Source of the DNA: Sorangium cellulosum
Lineage (GTDB): Bacteria; Myxococcota_A; Polyangia; Polyangiales; Polyangiaceae
NCBI RefSeq assembly: GCF_002950945.1
Contig: NZ_CP012673.1
Location: 9,314,501-9,378,500, forward strand
Direction of reading: 5' to 3'
Length of the DNA stretch: 64,000 nucleotides
Shown: in pieces, positions 19,434 to 28,753 of the stretch
How the letters are laid out: every line of letters begins with the position of its first letter
Numbering within the stretch: position 1 is the stretch's first letter
Program-made: the position numbers and the translations under genes
The notes under the pieces: model-generated
The model's input: the letters and a program-made list of their open reading frames with translations, nothing else
Database searches by the model: none
What the model was told of the DNA's origin: nothing

Positions 19434-22256
19434 ATGAGCCAAGTCGCAACGGCAATCCGCCGGCCAGAACCGAGCGTCGCTCCCACCGAATCCATCCCCG
19501 TCCACGCCGAAGAGGTCGGCGCTTTCCTCGAGCGCGTCGGGGTGAGCTCCTCCGGCGGGCTCTCCGAGGCCGAGGCGCAGAAGCGCCTCGCCGAGCACGG
19601 AAAGAACCGCCTCCCCGAGACGAAGAAGAAGAGCGCGCTCGTCAGGATCCTCGAGCAGTTCGCGAACCCGCTCGTGCTCACGCTCCTCGCCGCGGCGGCC
19701 ATCGCCGTGGTCGTGGGCGTGACCGCCGACCAGTCGGAGAGCTTCCTCCACCGGTTCGGCGACGCGATCGCGATCCTCCTCATCGTCGTCCTGAACGCGT
19801 TCCTCGGCTACTACCAGGAGCGGCGCGCCGAGGCCGCGCTCGACGCCCTCCAGAAGCTCAGCGCCCCGAACGCGCGCGTGCGCCGCGACGGCAGGACCGC
19901 GGTCATCCCGGCCGAGGACGTCGTCCCCGGCGACATCCTCGAGATCGAGGCGGGCGACGCGATCCCGGCCGACGCGCGGCTCGTGCAGACGATCAGCTTC
20001 GCCACCGAGGAGGCGGCGCTGACGGGCGAGAGCGCGGCCGCGGTCAAGGACGCGCTCTCGCCGGTCGCGCGCGACGCGCCGCTCGGGGACCGCGTCACGA
20101 TGATCTTCACCGGCACGAGCGTGGTGCGCGGCAAGGGGCGCGCGGTGGTGACCGCGACCGGCGTGCACACCGAGCTCGGCCGCATCGGCGAGATGATCCG
20201 ATCGGTCGGCGACCAGAAGACGCCGCTCGAGGAGCGCCTCGACCGCTTCGGCTCGATCATCCTGCGGGTGTGCCTCGCGCTCTCCGCGGTGCTGCTCGGC
20301 TGGGGGTTCATCCGGGGCGGCCGGCCGTGGCACGAGCTCCTGCTCGAGGGCGTGAGCCTCGCCGTGGCGGCGATCCCGGAGGGGCTGCCCGCGATCACGA
20401 CGATCACGCTCGCGCTCGGGATGCAGCGCATGGCGCGGCGCGGGGCGATCGTGCGCAAGCTGCCCGCGGTCGAGACGCTCGGCGCCGCGACGATCATCGC
20501 GTCGGACAAGACCGGCACGCTCACGCAGAACGAGATGACCGTCCGGAACGTCTACGCGGGCGGGCGTCACTTCACGGTGAGCGGCGAGGGGTACAACCCG
20601 GCCGGCGCGCTGCTCGACGAGCGCGGCGCGGAGGTCGTCGAGCTCTCCGCGCCGCTCACCTACCTGCTCGCGACGGCGGCGCTCTGCAACAACGCCTCGC
20701 TCAACGAGGACCAGGCCACGGGCCGCTGGAACATCGTCGGCGATCCGACCGAGGCGGCGCTGCTCACGCTGGCCGCGAAGGGCAGCCACTCGCGCGAGTC
20801 GGTGGCGCCGTCGCACGCGTTCGTGCACGAGCTGCCCTTCGACAGCGATCGCAAGCGGATGACGGTGATCACGCGCGACGAGCGCGGCCGGGAGATCGCG
20901 CACGTGAAGGGGAGCGTCGACGTGCTCCTGCCGCTCTGCGTGAAGTTCGCCGACGACAAGGGCGTGCGGGCGCTGACCGAGGACGACCGGCGGGCGATCC
21001 TCGAGGAGGCCGACCGCATGAGCGCGTCCGCGCTGCGCGTGCTCGCGATCTGCCGCCGGGTGCGGGTCAGCCGGGACGAGGACGACGTCGAGCGCGAGCT
21101 CACGTTCCTCGGCCTGGTCGGGATGATGGACCCGCCGCGGGCCGGCGTGAAGGAGGCGGTCGCCGAGTGCCGTCGCGCGGGCATCCGCGCGGTCATGATC
21201 ACCGGCGACCACCGGCTCACCGCGACGGCGATCGCGAAGGAGATCGGGCTCTGGGACGAGGGCGACGAGGCGCTCAGCGGGTCGGAGCTCGCGGCGATGA
21301 GCGACGAGGAGCTCGCGCGGCGGATCATGCACCTGCGCGTCTTCGCCCGGACGACGGCGGAGCAGAAGCTCCGGCTCGTGCGCGCGTTCAAGGCCCACGG
21401 CCACATCGTGGCGATGACGGGCGACGGCGTGAACGACGCGCCGGCGCTCCGCGAGGCGCACATCGGCGTGGCGATGGGGCGCGGCGGCACCGACGTCGCG
21501 CGGCAGGCGGCGGACCTCGTGCTGGCGGACGACAACTTCGCGACCATCGTCGAGGCGGTGCGCGAGGGGCGCGCCATCTACCGCAACATCCAGAAGTTCA
21601 TCTTCTTCCTCCTGTCGTCGAACATGGGCCTGCTCGTGGCGGTGTTCGTCGTGTCGTTCTTCGGCAAGTGGCCCCCGCTGACGCCGCTCATGATCCTCTG
21701 GATCAACCTCGTGACGAACGGCCTGCCGGCGCTCGCGCTCGGCATCGATCCGCCGGATCCGAAGCTCATGTCGGAGGCGCCGCGGCCTCGCGACGAGGGC
21801 CTGCTCGTGCGGCGCGACTACCTCGGGATCCTCTACGTGGGCGCGATCATGGGGCTCGCGGCCGTGGCGCTCTACGCGACGGCGCCGCAGGACGAGGAGT
21901 CGCTCCTCCGGACGCGCGCGCTCGCGTTCTCGCTGCTCGCGCTCTCGCCGCTCTTCCACGCCTGGAGCTGCCGGAGCCCGGTGACCTCGATCTTCGCGTC
22001 GAAGCCGCTCGTCAGCCTGCCGCTGCTCCTGGCCGTCGCGGCGAGCGCGGCGATCCACCTGGTCGCGCTGCTCGTGCCCGCGCTGCGCCCGGTGTTCCGC
22101 ACGTACGCGATGTCGGCGGACGAGTGGCTGCTGCTGCTCGGCCTGGCCGCGCTCATCGTGCCGGCGGTCGAGATCGCGAAGCTCGTGTACCGCCGGATCC
22201 GCCCGGAGGTCGCCGGGCCCGGCGACCTCGCCGTGCGCGCCGACCCGCGCGGCTGA
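19434..22256 (+). CDS. P-type cation-transporting ATPase, calcium-pump-like (P2)
   Basis: This encodes 940 residues. It carries the P-ATPase landmarks: an N-terminal cation-ATPase domain (GLSEAEAQKRLAEHGKN), the actuator motif ALTGES, the TM4 ion-site AVAAIPEGLPA typical of Ca2+ pumps, the phosphorylated Asp in DKTGTLTQNE (Asp about 358) and the hinge MTGDGVNDAPAL. TM6 has NLVTNGLPALALG; Ca2+ pumps usually have an Asp where this has the second Asn, so ion preference is not certain. About ten membrane segments are present. The ATG lies 13 bp after the pspA stop, so it is likely in the same transcript, which ties ion homeostasis to membrane stress. Confidence 0.92.
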   Translation: MSQVATAIRRPEPSVAPTESIPVHAEEVGAFLERVGVSSSGGLSEAEAQKRLAEHGKNRLPETKKKSALVRILEQFANPLVLTLLAAAAIAVVVGVTADQSESFLHRFGDAIAILLIVVLNAFLGYYQERRAEAALDALQKLSAPNARVRRDGRTAVIPAEDVVPGDILEIEAGDAIPADARLVQTISFATEEAALTGESAAAVKDALSPVARDAPLGDRVTMIFTGTSVVRGKGRAVVTATGVHTELGRIGEMIRSVGDQKTPLEERLDRFGSIILRVCLALSAVLLGWGFIRGGRPWHELLLEGVSLAVAAIPEGLPAITTITLALGMQRMARRGAIVRKLPAVETLGAATIIASDKTGTLTQNEMTVRNVYAGGRHFTVSGEGYNPAGALLDERGAEVVELSAPLTYLLATAALCNNASLNEDQATGRWNIVGDPTEAALLTLAAKGSHSRESVAPSHAFVHELPFDSDRKRMTVITRDERGREIAHVKGSVDVLLPLCVKFADDKGVRALTEDDRRAILEEADRMSASALRVLAICRRVRVSRDEDDVERELTFLGLVGMMDPPRAGVKEAVAECRRAGIRAVMITGDHRLTATAIAKEIGLWDEGDEALSGSELAAMSDEELARRIMHLRVFARTTAEQKLRLVRAFKAHGHIVAMTGDGVNDAPALREAHIGVAMGRGGTDVARQAADLVLADDNFATIVEAVREGRAIYRNIQKFIFFLLSSNMGLLVAVFVVSFFGKWPPLTPLMILWINLVTNGLPALALGIDPPDPKLMSEAPRPRDEGLLVRRDYLGILYVGAIMGLAAVALYATAPQDEESLLRTRALAFSLLALSPLFHAWSCRSPVTSIFASKPLVSLPLLLAVAASAAIHLVALLVPALRPVFRTYAMSADEWLLLLGLAALIVPAVEIAKLVYRRIRPEVAGPGDLAVRADPRG

Positions 22257-22439
22257 CCTGCGCGGGCCGCGCCCCTCCGCGCGGCGGCGCCGACCCGTCC
22301 CGAGGCCGGCGCCGCCGGCCTCCCCCCCACCCACGGCCTCCTCCCCATCCACCTCGCGGCAGCGCCAGCCGGGCGATCCGGAAAGAAAGCGCTCGTGGTA
22401 AGAACAAGCGGGCGCGACACGGCGTCCAAGCGTGAGCTT

Positions 22440-24389
22440 ATGCGACGTCGAACCTCTTCCCTCCGCGCGCCTGGGGCTCCTGCCCTCGGTCCTGGCCTCG
22501 CCGCCCTCGCGTCCGCCGCCCTGGCGGTCGCCGCCTCCTCCCCTGCCCTCGCCGCCGGCGCGCCGCTCGCGGCGCCGCTGGTCGACGCGAAGACGATCAA
22601 GCTCGACGGGGTCCCGAAGGAGTGGCCGGTGGCGTTCTCCTCGCTCGGCCACAAGGTGAAGGGCAAGCCGGGCAAGGCCGATCTCGCCGCGCAGGCGGCC
22701 ATCGCCTACGACGACGCGCGGGTCTACGTGGTGGCCGACGTGACCGACGACGCCCTGCGCGGCGGCGCCGATCACGTGGCGCTGGTGCTCGGCTTCCCGG
22801 GCGGGAAGGTCCACGAGGTCGCGCTCTACCCGGGCGAGCCGGGCAAGACGGCGGGCAGCGTCAAGCTCGCGGGCGGCAAGGCGGCGGCGGGGGCGAAGGT
22901 GGTCGAGGCGCCCCGGGGCGGCGGCTACACGCTCGAGGCGAGCATCCCGTGGTCGGCGTTCCCCGACGCGGCGACGACCCGGGTCGGGCTGCGGGCGGGG
23001 CTGTTCGTGCACGACGCGGACGGCGGCGGGGCGGTCGACGCGATCGTCGGCAGCGCGGCGTCGGAGGCGTACGCGTCGCTGTCGCCGCTCGCGACCGAGC
23101 CGGAGCTGGCGCTGACCGAGGGGCTCCTGAAGAGCAAGGGGATCCGCAGCGCGCCGAGCTACGACCTCGTCGTCGACGTGGCGGGGGACGCGATGCGGGA
23201 GCGGGTGATCGTCTACGAGCGGTACCTGGTCGTCCTCGGCCCCGGCTTCCGGAAGGGCGCGCAGTACTACTTCGAGGACCTCGGGGTCGACGCCAAGGAG
23301 GGGATGTTGCCCTCGCTCACGGCGCGCGATCTGACCGGCGACGGCCAGGCCGAGCTCATCCTGAGGAAGCGCTCCGGCAGCAGCGCGAAGTACCGCGAGG
23401 TGATGCACGTGATGCAGTTCGGCGCCGGCGACGCGCCGAGGCCGCTCTTCCAGCACGAGGTCGCGATCGCGACCGACAAGGGCTCGGTGGTCAACGAGGT
23501 CGACTTCGTCCCCGACGGCGCCAAGACGGCGATCCGCGTGCGGCCGGGCAAGGCGACCCGCTACGACGCGAGCAACTATGCGGAGGGGGTGGAGCAGTCG
23601 TACGACCCGCTGCTCTTGCCGTGGGGTCCGATCAAGTCGCAGCTGTACAAGCTGACCGGGGGCGTGTTCACGAAGGCCAGCGAGGAGAGGCAGGCGGCCG
23701 CTTCCCGGCCGGCGCCGGCCCAGGCGGCCGAGGAGGCGCGGCCTGCGGCGAAGCCGGCGCTCGCGCCGGGGGAGCTGCTCGACAAGGTGTACGCCCTCTA
23801 CCGGCGCGACCGCGGGGCGTCGTCGAGCAAGCCGCGCTTCGATCTGGGGGCCGACGTGGCCGGCGGCCGCGAGCCCGAGCGGGTGCTGCTCCACGACCGC
23901 GACATCGTGGTGTTCGGGAAGGGCTTCCGCGGGGGGACGGGGTACGCGTTCATGACGCTCGCCCAGTTCGCCTCGCCGGGCGACATCCGGTCGGTGAGCG
24001 CGCGGGATCTCACGGGCGACGGCAAGGCGGAGATCATCGTCCACGGCACGGTGCGGGCGCCGGCGCCGAAGGAGGCGGGGAGCGGGACCGTGGACCGCGA
24101 CGTGGTGCTCATCTTCCGGATCGAGGGCGACGGGATCCAGCGGGTCTTCGCGGCCGAGGTCGCGCGGAGCGTCGGGAGCAAGAAGATCGTCGGCGAGCTC
24201 AGGTTCGTGCGCGTGGGGGACAAGGTGGGAATCGAGCTCGCGCCGGGACGGGCCGTGGAGTGGACGGAGGAGACGTATCCGTTCAATCAGGACAAGGGGC
24301 CTGTCGGGGGGTTCGAGCCGCTGCTCCTGCCCTGGGGGGGAGCGCAGGCGGTGAAGTACGTTTGGAACGGGTCGAGCTTTGCCAGGTAG
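22440..24389 (+). CDS. Secreted protein with CBM9-like N-terminal domain
   Basis: This encodes about 649 residues from the ATG at 22440; a GTG at 22395 in frame would add 15 residues and an unusually long signal region. The Arg-rich N-terminus and hydrophobic stretch end in SPALAAGA, a signal peptidase I site. The next 180 residues, including KTIKLDGVPKEW and ARVYVVADVTDD, look like a CBM9/DOMON-like sugar-binding domain. Two homologous 180-residue regions follow, each with a block like ARDLTGDGQAELIL or ARDLTGDGKAEIIV, the calcium-binding loop of FG-GAP/VCBS blades. They are joined by an Ala/Pro-rich linker. Location outside the cytoplasm is well supported; the ligand is unknown. The hairpin element begins 30 bp downstream. 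Confidence 0.75.
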   Translation: MRRRTSSLRAPGAPALGPGLAALASAALAVAASSPALAAGAPLAAPLVDAKTIKLDGVPKEWPVAFSSLGHKVKGKPGKADLAAQAAIAYDDARVYVVADVTDDALRGGADHVALVLGFPGGKVHEVALYPGEPGKTAGSVKLAGGKAAAGAKVVEAPRGGGYTLEASIPWSAFPDAATTRVGLRAGLFVHDADGGGAVDAIVGSAASEAYASLSPLATEPELALTEGLLKSKGIRSAPSYDLVVDVAGDAMRERVIVYERYLVVLGPGFRKGAQYYFEDLGVDAKEGMLPSLTARDLTGDGQAELILRKRSGSSAKYREVMHVMQFGAGDAPRPLFQHEVAIATDKGSVVNEVDFVPDGAKTAIRVRPGKATRYDASNYAEGVEQSYDPLLLPWGPIKSQLYKLTGGVFTKASEERQAAASRPAPAQAAEEARPAAKPALAPGELLDKVYALYRRDRGASSSKPRFDLGADVAGGREPERVLLHDRDIVVFGKGFRGGTGYAFMTLAQFASPGDIRSVSARDLTGDGKAEIIVHGTVRAPAPKEAGSGTVDRDVVLIFRIEGDGIQRVFAAEVARSVGSKKIVGELRFVRVGDKVGIELAPGRAVEWTEETYPFNQDKGPVGGFEPLLLPWGGAQAVKYVWNGSSFAR

Positions 24390-24419
24390 GGGCGGCGGCG
24401 GCGGGTGATCCGGCGGGCC

Positions 24420-24669
24420 GCGCCGGCGGGGGGCTCTGCGCGGCAGGGCGCGGGTGGGCGCTGGCCATCCGCCGAGGCTGGTGGGGTGAGAGCTTGCGCT
24501 GAGAACACCGCCCGGCATGTCTCCCTTCGGGCCATGCTGACTGGGACGTTATGGAGCGCGCCACACGAGGCGCGCCTGAGACGATGAGCCAGCTTTGGGC
24601 TTATGGTGCCTCGGTCGGTGCTCGATCGCGCCCACCCGCGCCCTGCCGCGCAGAGCCCCCCGCCGGCGC
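24420..24669. repeat. Long hairpin element, copy 2 (structured RNA or MITE-like)
   Basis: Arms 24420-24461 and 24628-24669 are perfect 42-bp inverted repeats around a 166-nt loop. Compared with copy 1 the left arm has eight substitutions and one indel, all matched in the right arm, which keeps pairing intact. The loop shares the 94-nt block (24490-24583) and the 25-nt block (24600-24624) with copy 1. It sits between the stop at 24389 and the ATG at 24773, in the same orientation as copy 1. Confidence 0.82.
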
Positions 24670-24772
24670 TCACGGTGAAGGCTCCGCTGGACGACGGAGA
24701 GGGGTTCGGAGAGGACGCGTCGTTTTCCTCTGGTTTCTTGCCGGCTGTCGAAGGCTCCGGGTACAGGGGGGC

Positions 24773-25771
24773 ATGGGCTCGACCAGGACGGCCTGGCACG
24801 TGCTGCTCGCCGCGCTGCTGCGCCAGCGCGGCCCGGGCAACTTCCAGGTCCAGACGGAGGTGCCGCTCGCGGCCGAGCCGCCACGGGCCGACTACCTCCT
24901 GCTGCGCAACGAGGCGCCGGGCGAGGCCAGCAAGCCGGCCGGCACCTTGCGGAGGCTCTGGCCGCTGTTGCCCAGGGAAACGATCGTCGAGTTCAAGAGC
25001 GCGCGGCGCACCTACCGCCGCTGCAACCTCGATCGGCTCTGGGGCTACCTGTCGCTGCACTACGCCGACACCGCCAGGCGGCTCGGAGCGCGCAGCAACC
25101 TGGCCGGCGTGGTGCTGCTGCCGTCGCGCACCCGAACGCTCGACGCCGATGCCGCGGCGCTCGGGCTGGTCTGGATCGACCTCGCTGGCGGCTACTGGCA
25201 GCTCCAGGGGGGAGCGTTCGCGCTGTACGTGGTCGAGCTCGCCGCGGTGGCCGAGGACGAGGACGACGATCTGCTACACTTGCTGGGTCACGGCAAGGCA
25301 CGCACGGCCGAGGCCCGCCGGTGGCTGGCCGAGCAGGTCGGTGCAGAGGAGAGCGCGATGGCAATGCGCGAGCTGGAAGGCTTCGACGAGGTGATGCGGA
25401 CGCTGCTGGCCGAGCTGCCGATCCAGACGCTGCTGCCAGGGCTGCCCGTGGACAAGCTGCTGGCGGCGCTGCCGCCCGAGCAGCGGCTCGCGGGGCTGCC
25501 GCCCGAGCAGCGCCTCGCGGGGATGCCGCCCGAGCAGCGCCTCGCGGGGATGCCGCCCGAGCAGCGCCTCGCGGGGATGCCGCCCGAGCAGCGCCTCGCG
25601 GGGATGCCGCCCGAGCAGCGGGCCGCTGGGCTGCCGCCCGAGCAGCGCCTCCTGCTCGCACCGGACGAGGTGCTGCGGCTACTGCCCGAGGACTACCTGC
25701 GCTCGCTCCCGGAGGACGTCCAAGCGCAGATCCGCGCCCGGATCGGCCGCCCGCACGAGGGCGGGACGTGA
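24773..25771 (+). CDS. Rpn/PD-(D/E)XK-like protein with PPEQRLAG repeats
   Basis: This encodes about 332 residues. The N-terminal 200 residues carry a pattern of the PD-(D/E)XK nuclease fold: ADYLLLRN with a candidate acidic residue, then ETIVEFKSARRTYRR with the Glu-x-Lys pair. That resembles the Rpn/YhgA-like and DUF4351-associated proteins. From 25469 the protein switches to seven 9-residue repeats, PPEQRLAG preceded by Leu or Met, then a short tail EVLRLLPEDYLRSLPEDVQ. The ATG at 24773 follows AGGGGGG. The gene directly follows hairpin element copy 2. Nuclease activity is inferred from fold only; a recombination-promoting or defence role is speculation. Confidence 0.7.
   Translation: MGSTRTAWHVLLAALLRQRGPGNFQVQTEVPLAAEPPRADYLLLRNEAPGEASKPAGTLRRLWPLLPRETIVEFKSARRTYRRCNLDRLWGYLSLHYADTARRLGARSNLAGVVLLPSRTRTLDADAAALGLVWIDLAGGYWQLQGGAFALYVVELAAVAEDEDDDLLHLLGHGKARTAEARRWLAEQVGAEESAMAMRELEGFDEVMRTLLAELPIQTLLPGLPVDKLLAALPPEQRLAGLPPEQRLAGMPPEQRLAGMPPEQRLAGMPPEQRLAGMPPEQRAAGLPPEQRLLLAPDEVLRLLPEDYLRSLPEDVQAQIRARIGRPHEGGT
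25469..25657 (+). repeat. 27-bp in-frame tandem repeat (PPEQRLAG units)
   Basis: Seven units of 27 bp start at 25469, 25496, 25523, 25550, 25577, 25604 and 25631. The central ones are almost identical at DNA level, which points to recent expansion by slippage or unequal exchange. Confidence 0.85.
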
Positions 25772-25790
25772 TGGCCAACCCGGGCCGCAG

Positions 25791-27905
25791 CTAGGGCTCC
25801 TGCTCGGCCCGGCGCTGGCGGCGACGGGCCGCGGTGGCCGCGAAGGCGAGCCCGAGCAGCGCAACGGCGACGCCGCTCCAGGCGACGAGGCGCAGGCGCG
25901 GGTCGGCGTCGAGCGCGGTGGCCTCGTCGGCGCGGCTCTGGACGACGACCACGAGCTCGGTGTGGCCGACCGGCGCGAGCCCGGCGAGCCAGACGCCGCC
26001 GTACTTCGCGGGGTCGCGCTCGGCGAGCGGATCGCGCCAGTCGGCCACGGCGGCGACCCGATCGGGCGGCGGCAGCCGGAGCTGGTCCAGCGCAGGCGTG
26101 GACGCGGCGGCAGGCGCAGGGAGCAACGTGCTCAGCGTCGCGCTGCGGAGCGCGGCGCTCTCGCCGTAACCGAGGCCGTCGTGGATCAGGACCGTGTAGT
26201 CATCGCTCGCCGGGAGCGGACCGCCACGTTCGCGATCGCGGCGCGCGGCGAGCGCGACCAGCCGGCCACCATCGCTGAGCCGGAGCGCGCCGAGCCGGGA
26301 GTCCGTCGCAATGGTGGCGATGAGCACCCCGGCGAGCTCGCCCGAGGCGCCGCGGATGGGGGCCGAGAGGCCAAACTTGTAATTGTGGTCGGTCTCCGAC
26401 CGGAAAGCGCGGGATACGTACGCGACGCCGAGATCCGACCCCTCGGCGAGGCGCCGGGCACCCTGGAAGTAGTCGCGGAAGGCATACGTTCCGTGCGGCG
26501 CCGACGCGTGCGGCCAGTGCAAGAGGAGCTTGCCCTGGCGGTCGACCACGAACCAGGTGACGAGCGAGGGCCCCCCGTCCCGGCCGATGTACACCTCGCG
26601 GAGCGCCTCGAGATCCGCGAGCGCCGGTCGCTCGACGAGCGCCGCGGCGCGTGGATCGGCGGCGGCGCGGGACACGAGCACGCCGTAATGCCAGAGCTGC
26701 GCGAGCACCGCGCCGGCGACCGCCCGCGCCGCGTACACGTTGCCCTCGATCACCTCCTGCCGGCGCGCCTCTTCCTGGGCGCGGGCCGTGGCGACCGCCC
26801 CCGCGAACGCGAGCGTCGCGGCCAGGATCAAGGCCACCGCGGCCGGGTGGCGGGCGCACCAGCGGAGCGCGCGCTCGAGCGGCCCAGGGGTGCGGGCCTC
26901 GACGGGCTCGCCGCGCAGCCAGCGCTCGAGATCCTCGGCGAGCGCCTCGGCGGACCCGTACCGGCGCCCGGGCTCCTTGTGGAGGCAGGTGAGGCAGACG
27001 GTCTCGAGGTCGCGGTGCACCTCGCGGCGGAGGGTGCGCGGCGAGGCCGGCTCGTCCTCGGCCGTGCGGCGCAGCGTCTCCTGCGGCGTCGGACCCGCAA
27101 AGGGACCTCGGCCGGTGAGGAGCTCGTAGAGAATGACGCCGAGGCTGAAGACGTCGGCCGCCGCCGTGACCCGCTTGGCGTGGCCGAGGGCCTGCTCCGG
27201 GGCCATGTAGCCGACAGTTCCAATGGCCAGGCCCGTCTGGGTGCCGTTGTCGCGGCCGATCTCCTTGGCGACCCCGAAGTCCGCGACATACGGGTTGCCC
27301 TTCGTGTCGAAGAGGATGTTGTCCGGCTTGAGATCGCGGTGGAGGATGTGACAGCGGTGGCCCTCGTGGACGGCGCGCGCGAGCGTCGCGACGAGCTCGG
27401 CGGCGCGGCGCGGGTCGCGGTAGCGCTCGCGGCGGGCGGAGAGCGTGCCGCCGGCCATGAGCTTCATCGTGAAATAGGGGCGGCCCTCGTGCTCGCCGAC
27501 GTCGAGGATCGGCACGATGTTGGGGTGATCCAGGCGCGCGACGGCCTCGATCTCGCGCTGGAACAGGCGCGCCGCGGCCATGCCCGCGAAGGGGCCGCCC
27601 GGGAGCATCTTGAGGGCGACGATCCGGTCGGCGCGCACCTGCCGGGCCCGGTAGACCACGCCCATGCCGCCCTCGCCGAGGCGGTCGAGGATCTCGTAGT
27701 CGCCGAGGCGCAGCGACGACCGAGGGCGCTCCTCGGGGCCCGGAGGGTCGGAGTCGGCCTGCGGCGTGGGGCGATTGAGCACGCGGCCGAGCAGGCACCG
27801 CGGGCAGAGGCCGTGCGGGACGTCGTGCCCGACCTCCTCCCGGCACCTCGGGCAGACGCGGACGGTCGGGGGGTGGACGGCGGCGGTGTGGGCTGCGTTA
27901 ACCAT
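25791..27905 (-). CDS. Transmembrane Ser/Thr kinase with zinc ribbon and Cache-like sensor
   Basis: This encodes about 704 residues. The order is: zinc ribbon CPRCREEVGHDVPHGLCPRC (about 17-38); Hanks kinase with GEGGMGVVYRA (about 78), HRDLKPDN and DFGVAKEIG (to about 335); a membrane segment (about 355-378); an outside domain of about 240 residues with VTWFVVDRQGKLLLHWP and YAFRDYFQGA, like a Cache/CHASE sensor; a second membrane segment; and a short basic tail. The arrangement fits a kinase that senses a small molecule outside the membrane. The ATG at 27905 overlaps the TGA of the ECF sigma gene as TGATG, and GAAGGA precedes it, so the two are translationally coupled. Confidence 0.9.
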   Translation of the reverse strand: MVNAAHTAAVHPPTVRVCPRCREEVGHDVPHGLCPRCLLGRVLNRPTPQADSDPPGPEERPRSSLRLGDYEILDRLGEGGMGVVYRARQVRADRIVALKMLPGGPFAGMAAARLFQREIEAVARLDHPNIVPILDVGEHEGRPYFTMKLMAGGTLSARRERYRDPRRAAELVATLARAVHEGHRCHILHRDLKPDNILFDTKGNPYVADFGVAKEIGRDNGTQTGLAIGTVGYMAPEQALGHAKRVTAAADVFSLGVILYELLTGRGPFAGPTPQETLRRTAEDEPASPRTLRREVHRDLETVCLTCLHKEPGRRYGSAEALAEDLERWLRGEPVEARTPGPLERALRWCARHPAAVALILAATLAFAGAVATARAQEEARRQEVIEGNVYAARAVAGAVLAQLWHYGVLVSRAAADPRAAALVERPALADLEALREVYIGRDGGPSLVTWFVVDRQGKLLLHWPHASAPHGTYAFRDYFQGARRLAEGSDLGVAYVSRAFRSETDHNYKFGLSAPIRGASGELAGVLIATIATDSRLGALRLSDGGRLVALAARRDRERGGPLPASDDYTVLIHDGLGYGESAALRSATLSTLLPAPAAASTPALDQLRLPPPDRVAAVADWRDPLAERDPAKYGGVWLAGLAPVGHTELVVVVQSRADEATALDADPRLRLVAWSGVAVALLGLAFAATAARRRQRRAEQEP

Positions 27906-28675
27906 CACCCGTCCTTCCGGATCTGTCCATGAAGGTTACCGTCCCCCGGATCTCCGCCGAGACAGAGGAACAGCGAGCGCAGCTCGTCGTCCACGTCCTC
28001 CACGCGCTCGACCGTGCGCGCCACCTCCTCGCGGAGGACCCGCTCGTCGCGGCCGTACAGGCGGGAGGTCGCGGTCTTCACCGCCTCCACGCTCATCCCG
28101 AGCGCCGCGGCGACCTCCCGGTGCGGCTGCGTGTCGGCGTCGTCCGAGAGGCGCCCCTTGAGCGCGTCGAAGACCCGCGCCTGTCCGGCCTGCGTGTACT
28201 GGTCTCGCAGGGCGGCGAGCGCGCGGTCGAGCAGGGCGAGGGCGAAGCGCTGGCCATACAGCGCCTCCGGCGTGAGGGCGTGCGACGGCTCGGCCTGATA
28301 GCGCCGCTCGGCCCGATCGCCGTCGAAGCCGACGAGCACGCGATCGCCGCCGCGCTTCGCCGCGCGCGCGCGCTCCCGCTCGTTCGCGAGGTAGTTCTTG
28401 AGGCAGCCGATGAGCCAGGACCGGAACCGGCCGCGCTCCCGGTCGACCGTGGCGAGGCAGTTCTTCTCGAGGAGGCGCGCGAAGAAGCCCTGGGTCAGGT
28501 CCTGCGCCTCGTCGGCGGACGCGCCGCGGCGGCGCACGAAGGCATAGACGGGGTACCAGTAAAGCTCATAGAGCGTGGCCAGCGCCTTCCGGCCCTCGGT
28601 GGTGAGCTCGACGGCGTCCGCGATCAGGCCCCAGGAGGTCTCGGGGAAGCGGTGCGGAGGGTCGGGTCCCGGCAT
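27905..28675 (-). CDS. ECF-type sigma factor (kinase-coupled)
   Basis: This encodes 256 residues. Region 2 is visible as YWYPVYAFVRRRGASADEAQ and DLTQGFFARLLEKN, and region 4 as HREVAAALGMSVEAVKTATS. It lacks a separate anti-sigma gene; instead the next gene in the operon is a transmembrane Ser/Thr kinase, matching the known kinase-linked ECF groups in which phosphorylation controls the sigma factor. An extra segment of about 40 residues between regions 2 and 4 (with AKRGGDRVLVGFDGD) and a 45-residue tail lengthen it beyond the usual 180-200. Threonine targets for the kinase cannot be assigned from sequence alone. Confidence 0.88.
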   Translation of the reverse strand: MPGPDPPHRFPETSWGLIADAVELTTEGRKALATLYELYWYPVYAFVRRRGASADEAQDLTQGFFARLLEKNCLATVDRERGRFRSWLIGCLKNYLANERERARAAKRGGDRVLVGFDGDRAERRYQAEPSHALTPEALYGQRFALALLDRALAALRDQYTQAGQARVFDALKGRLSDDADTQPHREVAAALGMSVEAVKTATSRLYGRDERVLREEVARTVERVEDVDDELRSLFLCLGGDPGDGNLHGQIRKDG

Positions 28676-28753
28676 AAGCGGGCATGGTAACGTGTGTCAC
28701 AGGAGGCGGGAATGGCTTGTCGGGGCGCCTCGCGGCGGGCGCTCCCTGCGCGG

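Noticed and set aside
19233-24518. Minus-strand frame of 1761 codons opposite the PspA, ATPase and CBM9-like genes
   Set aside because: It runs antisense through three well-supported genes and has low-complexity Arg/Pro/Leu content.
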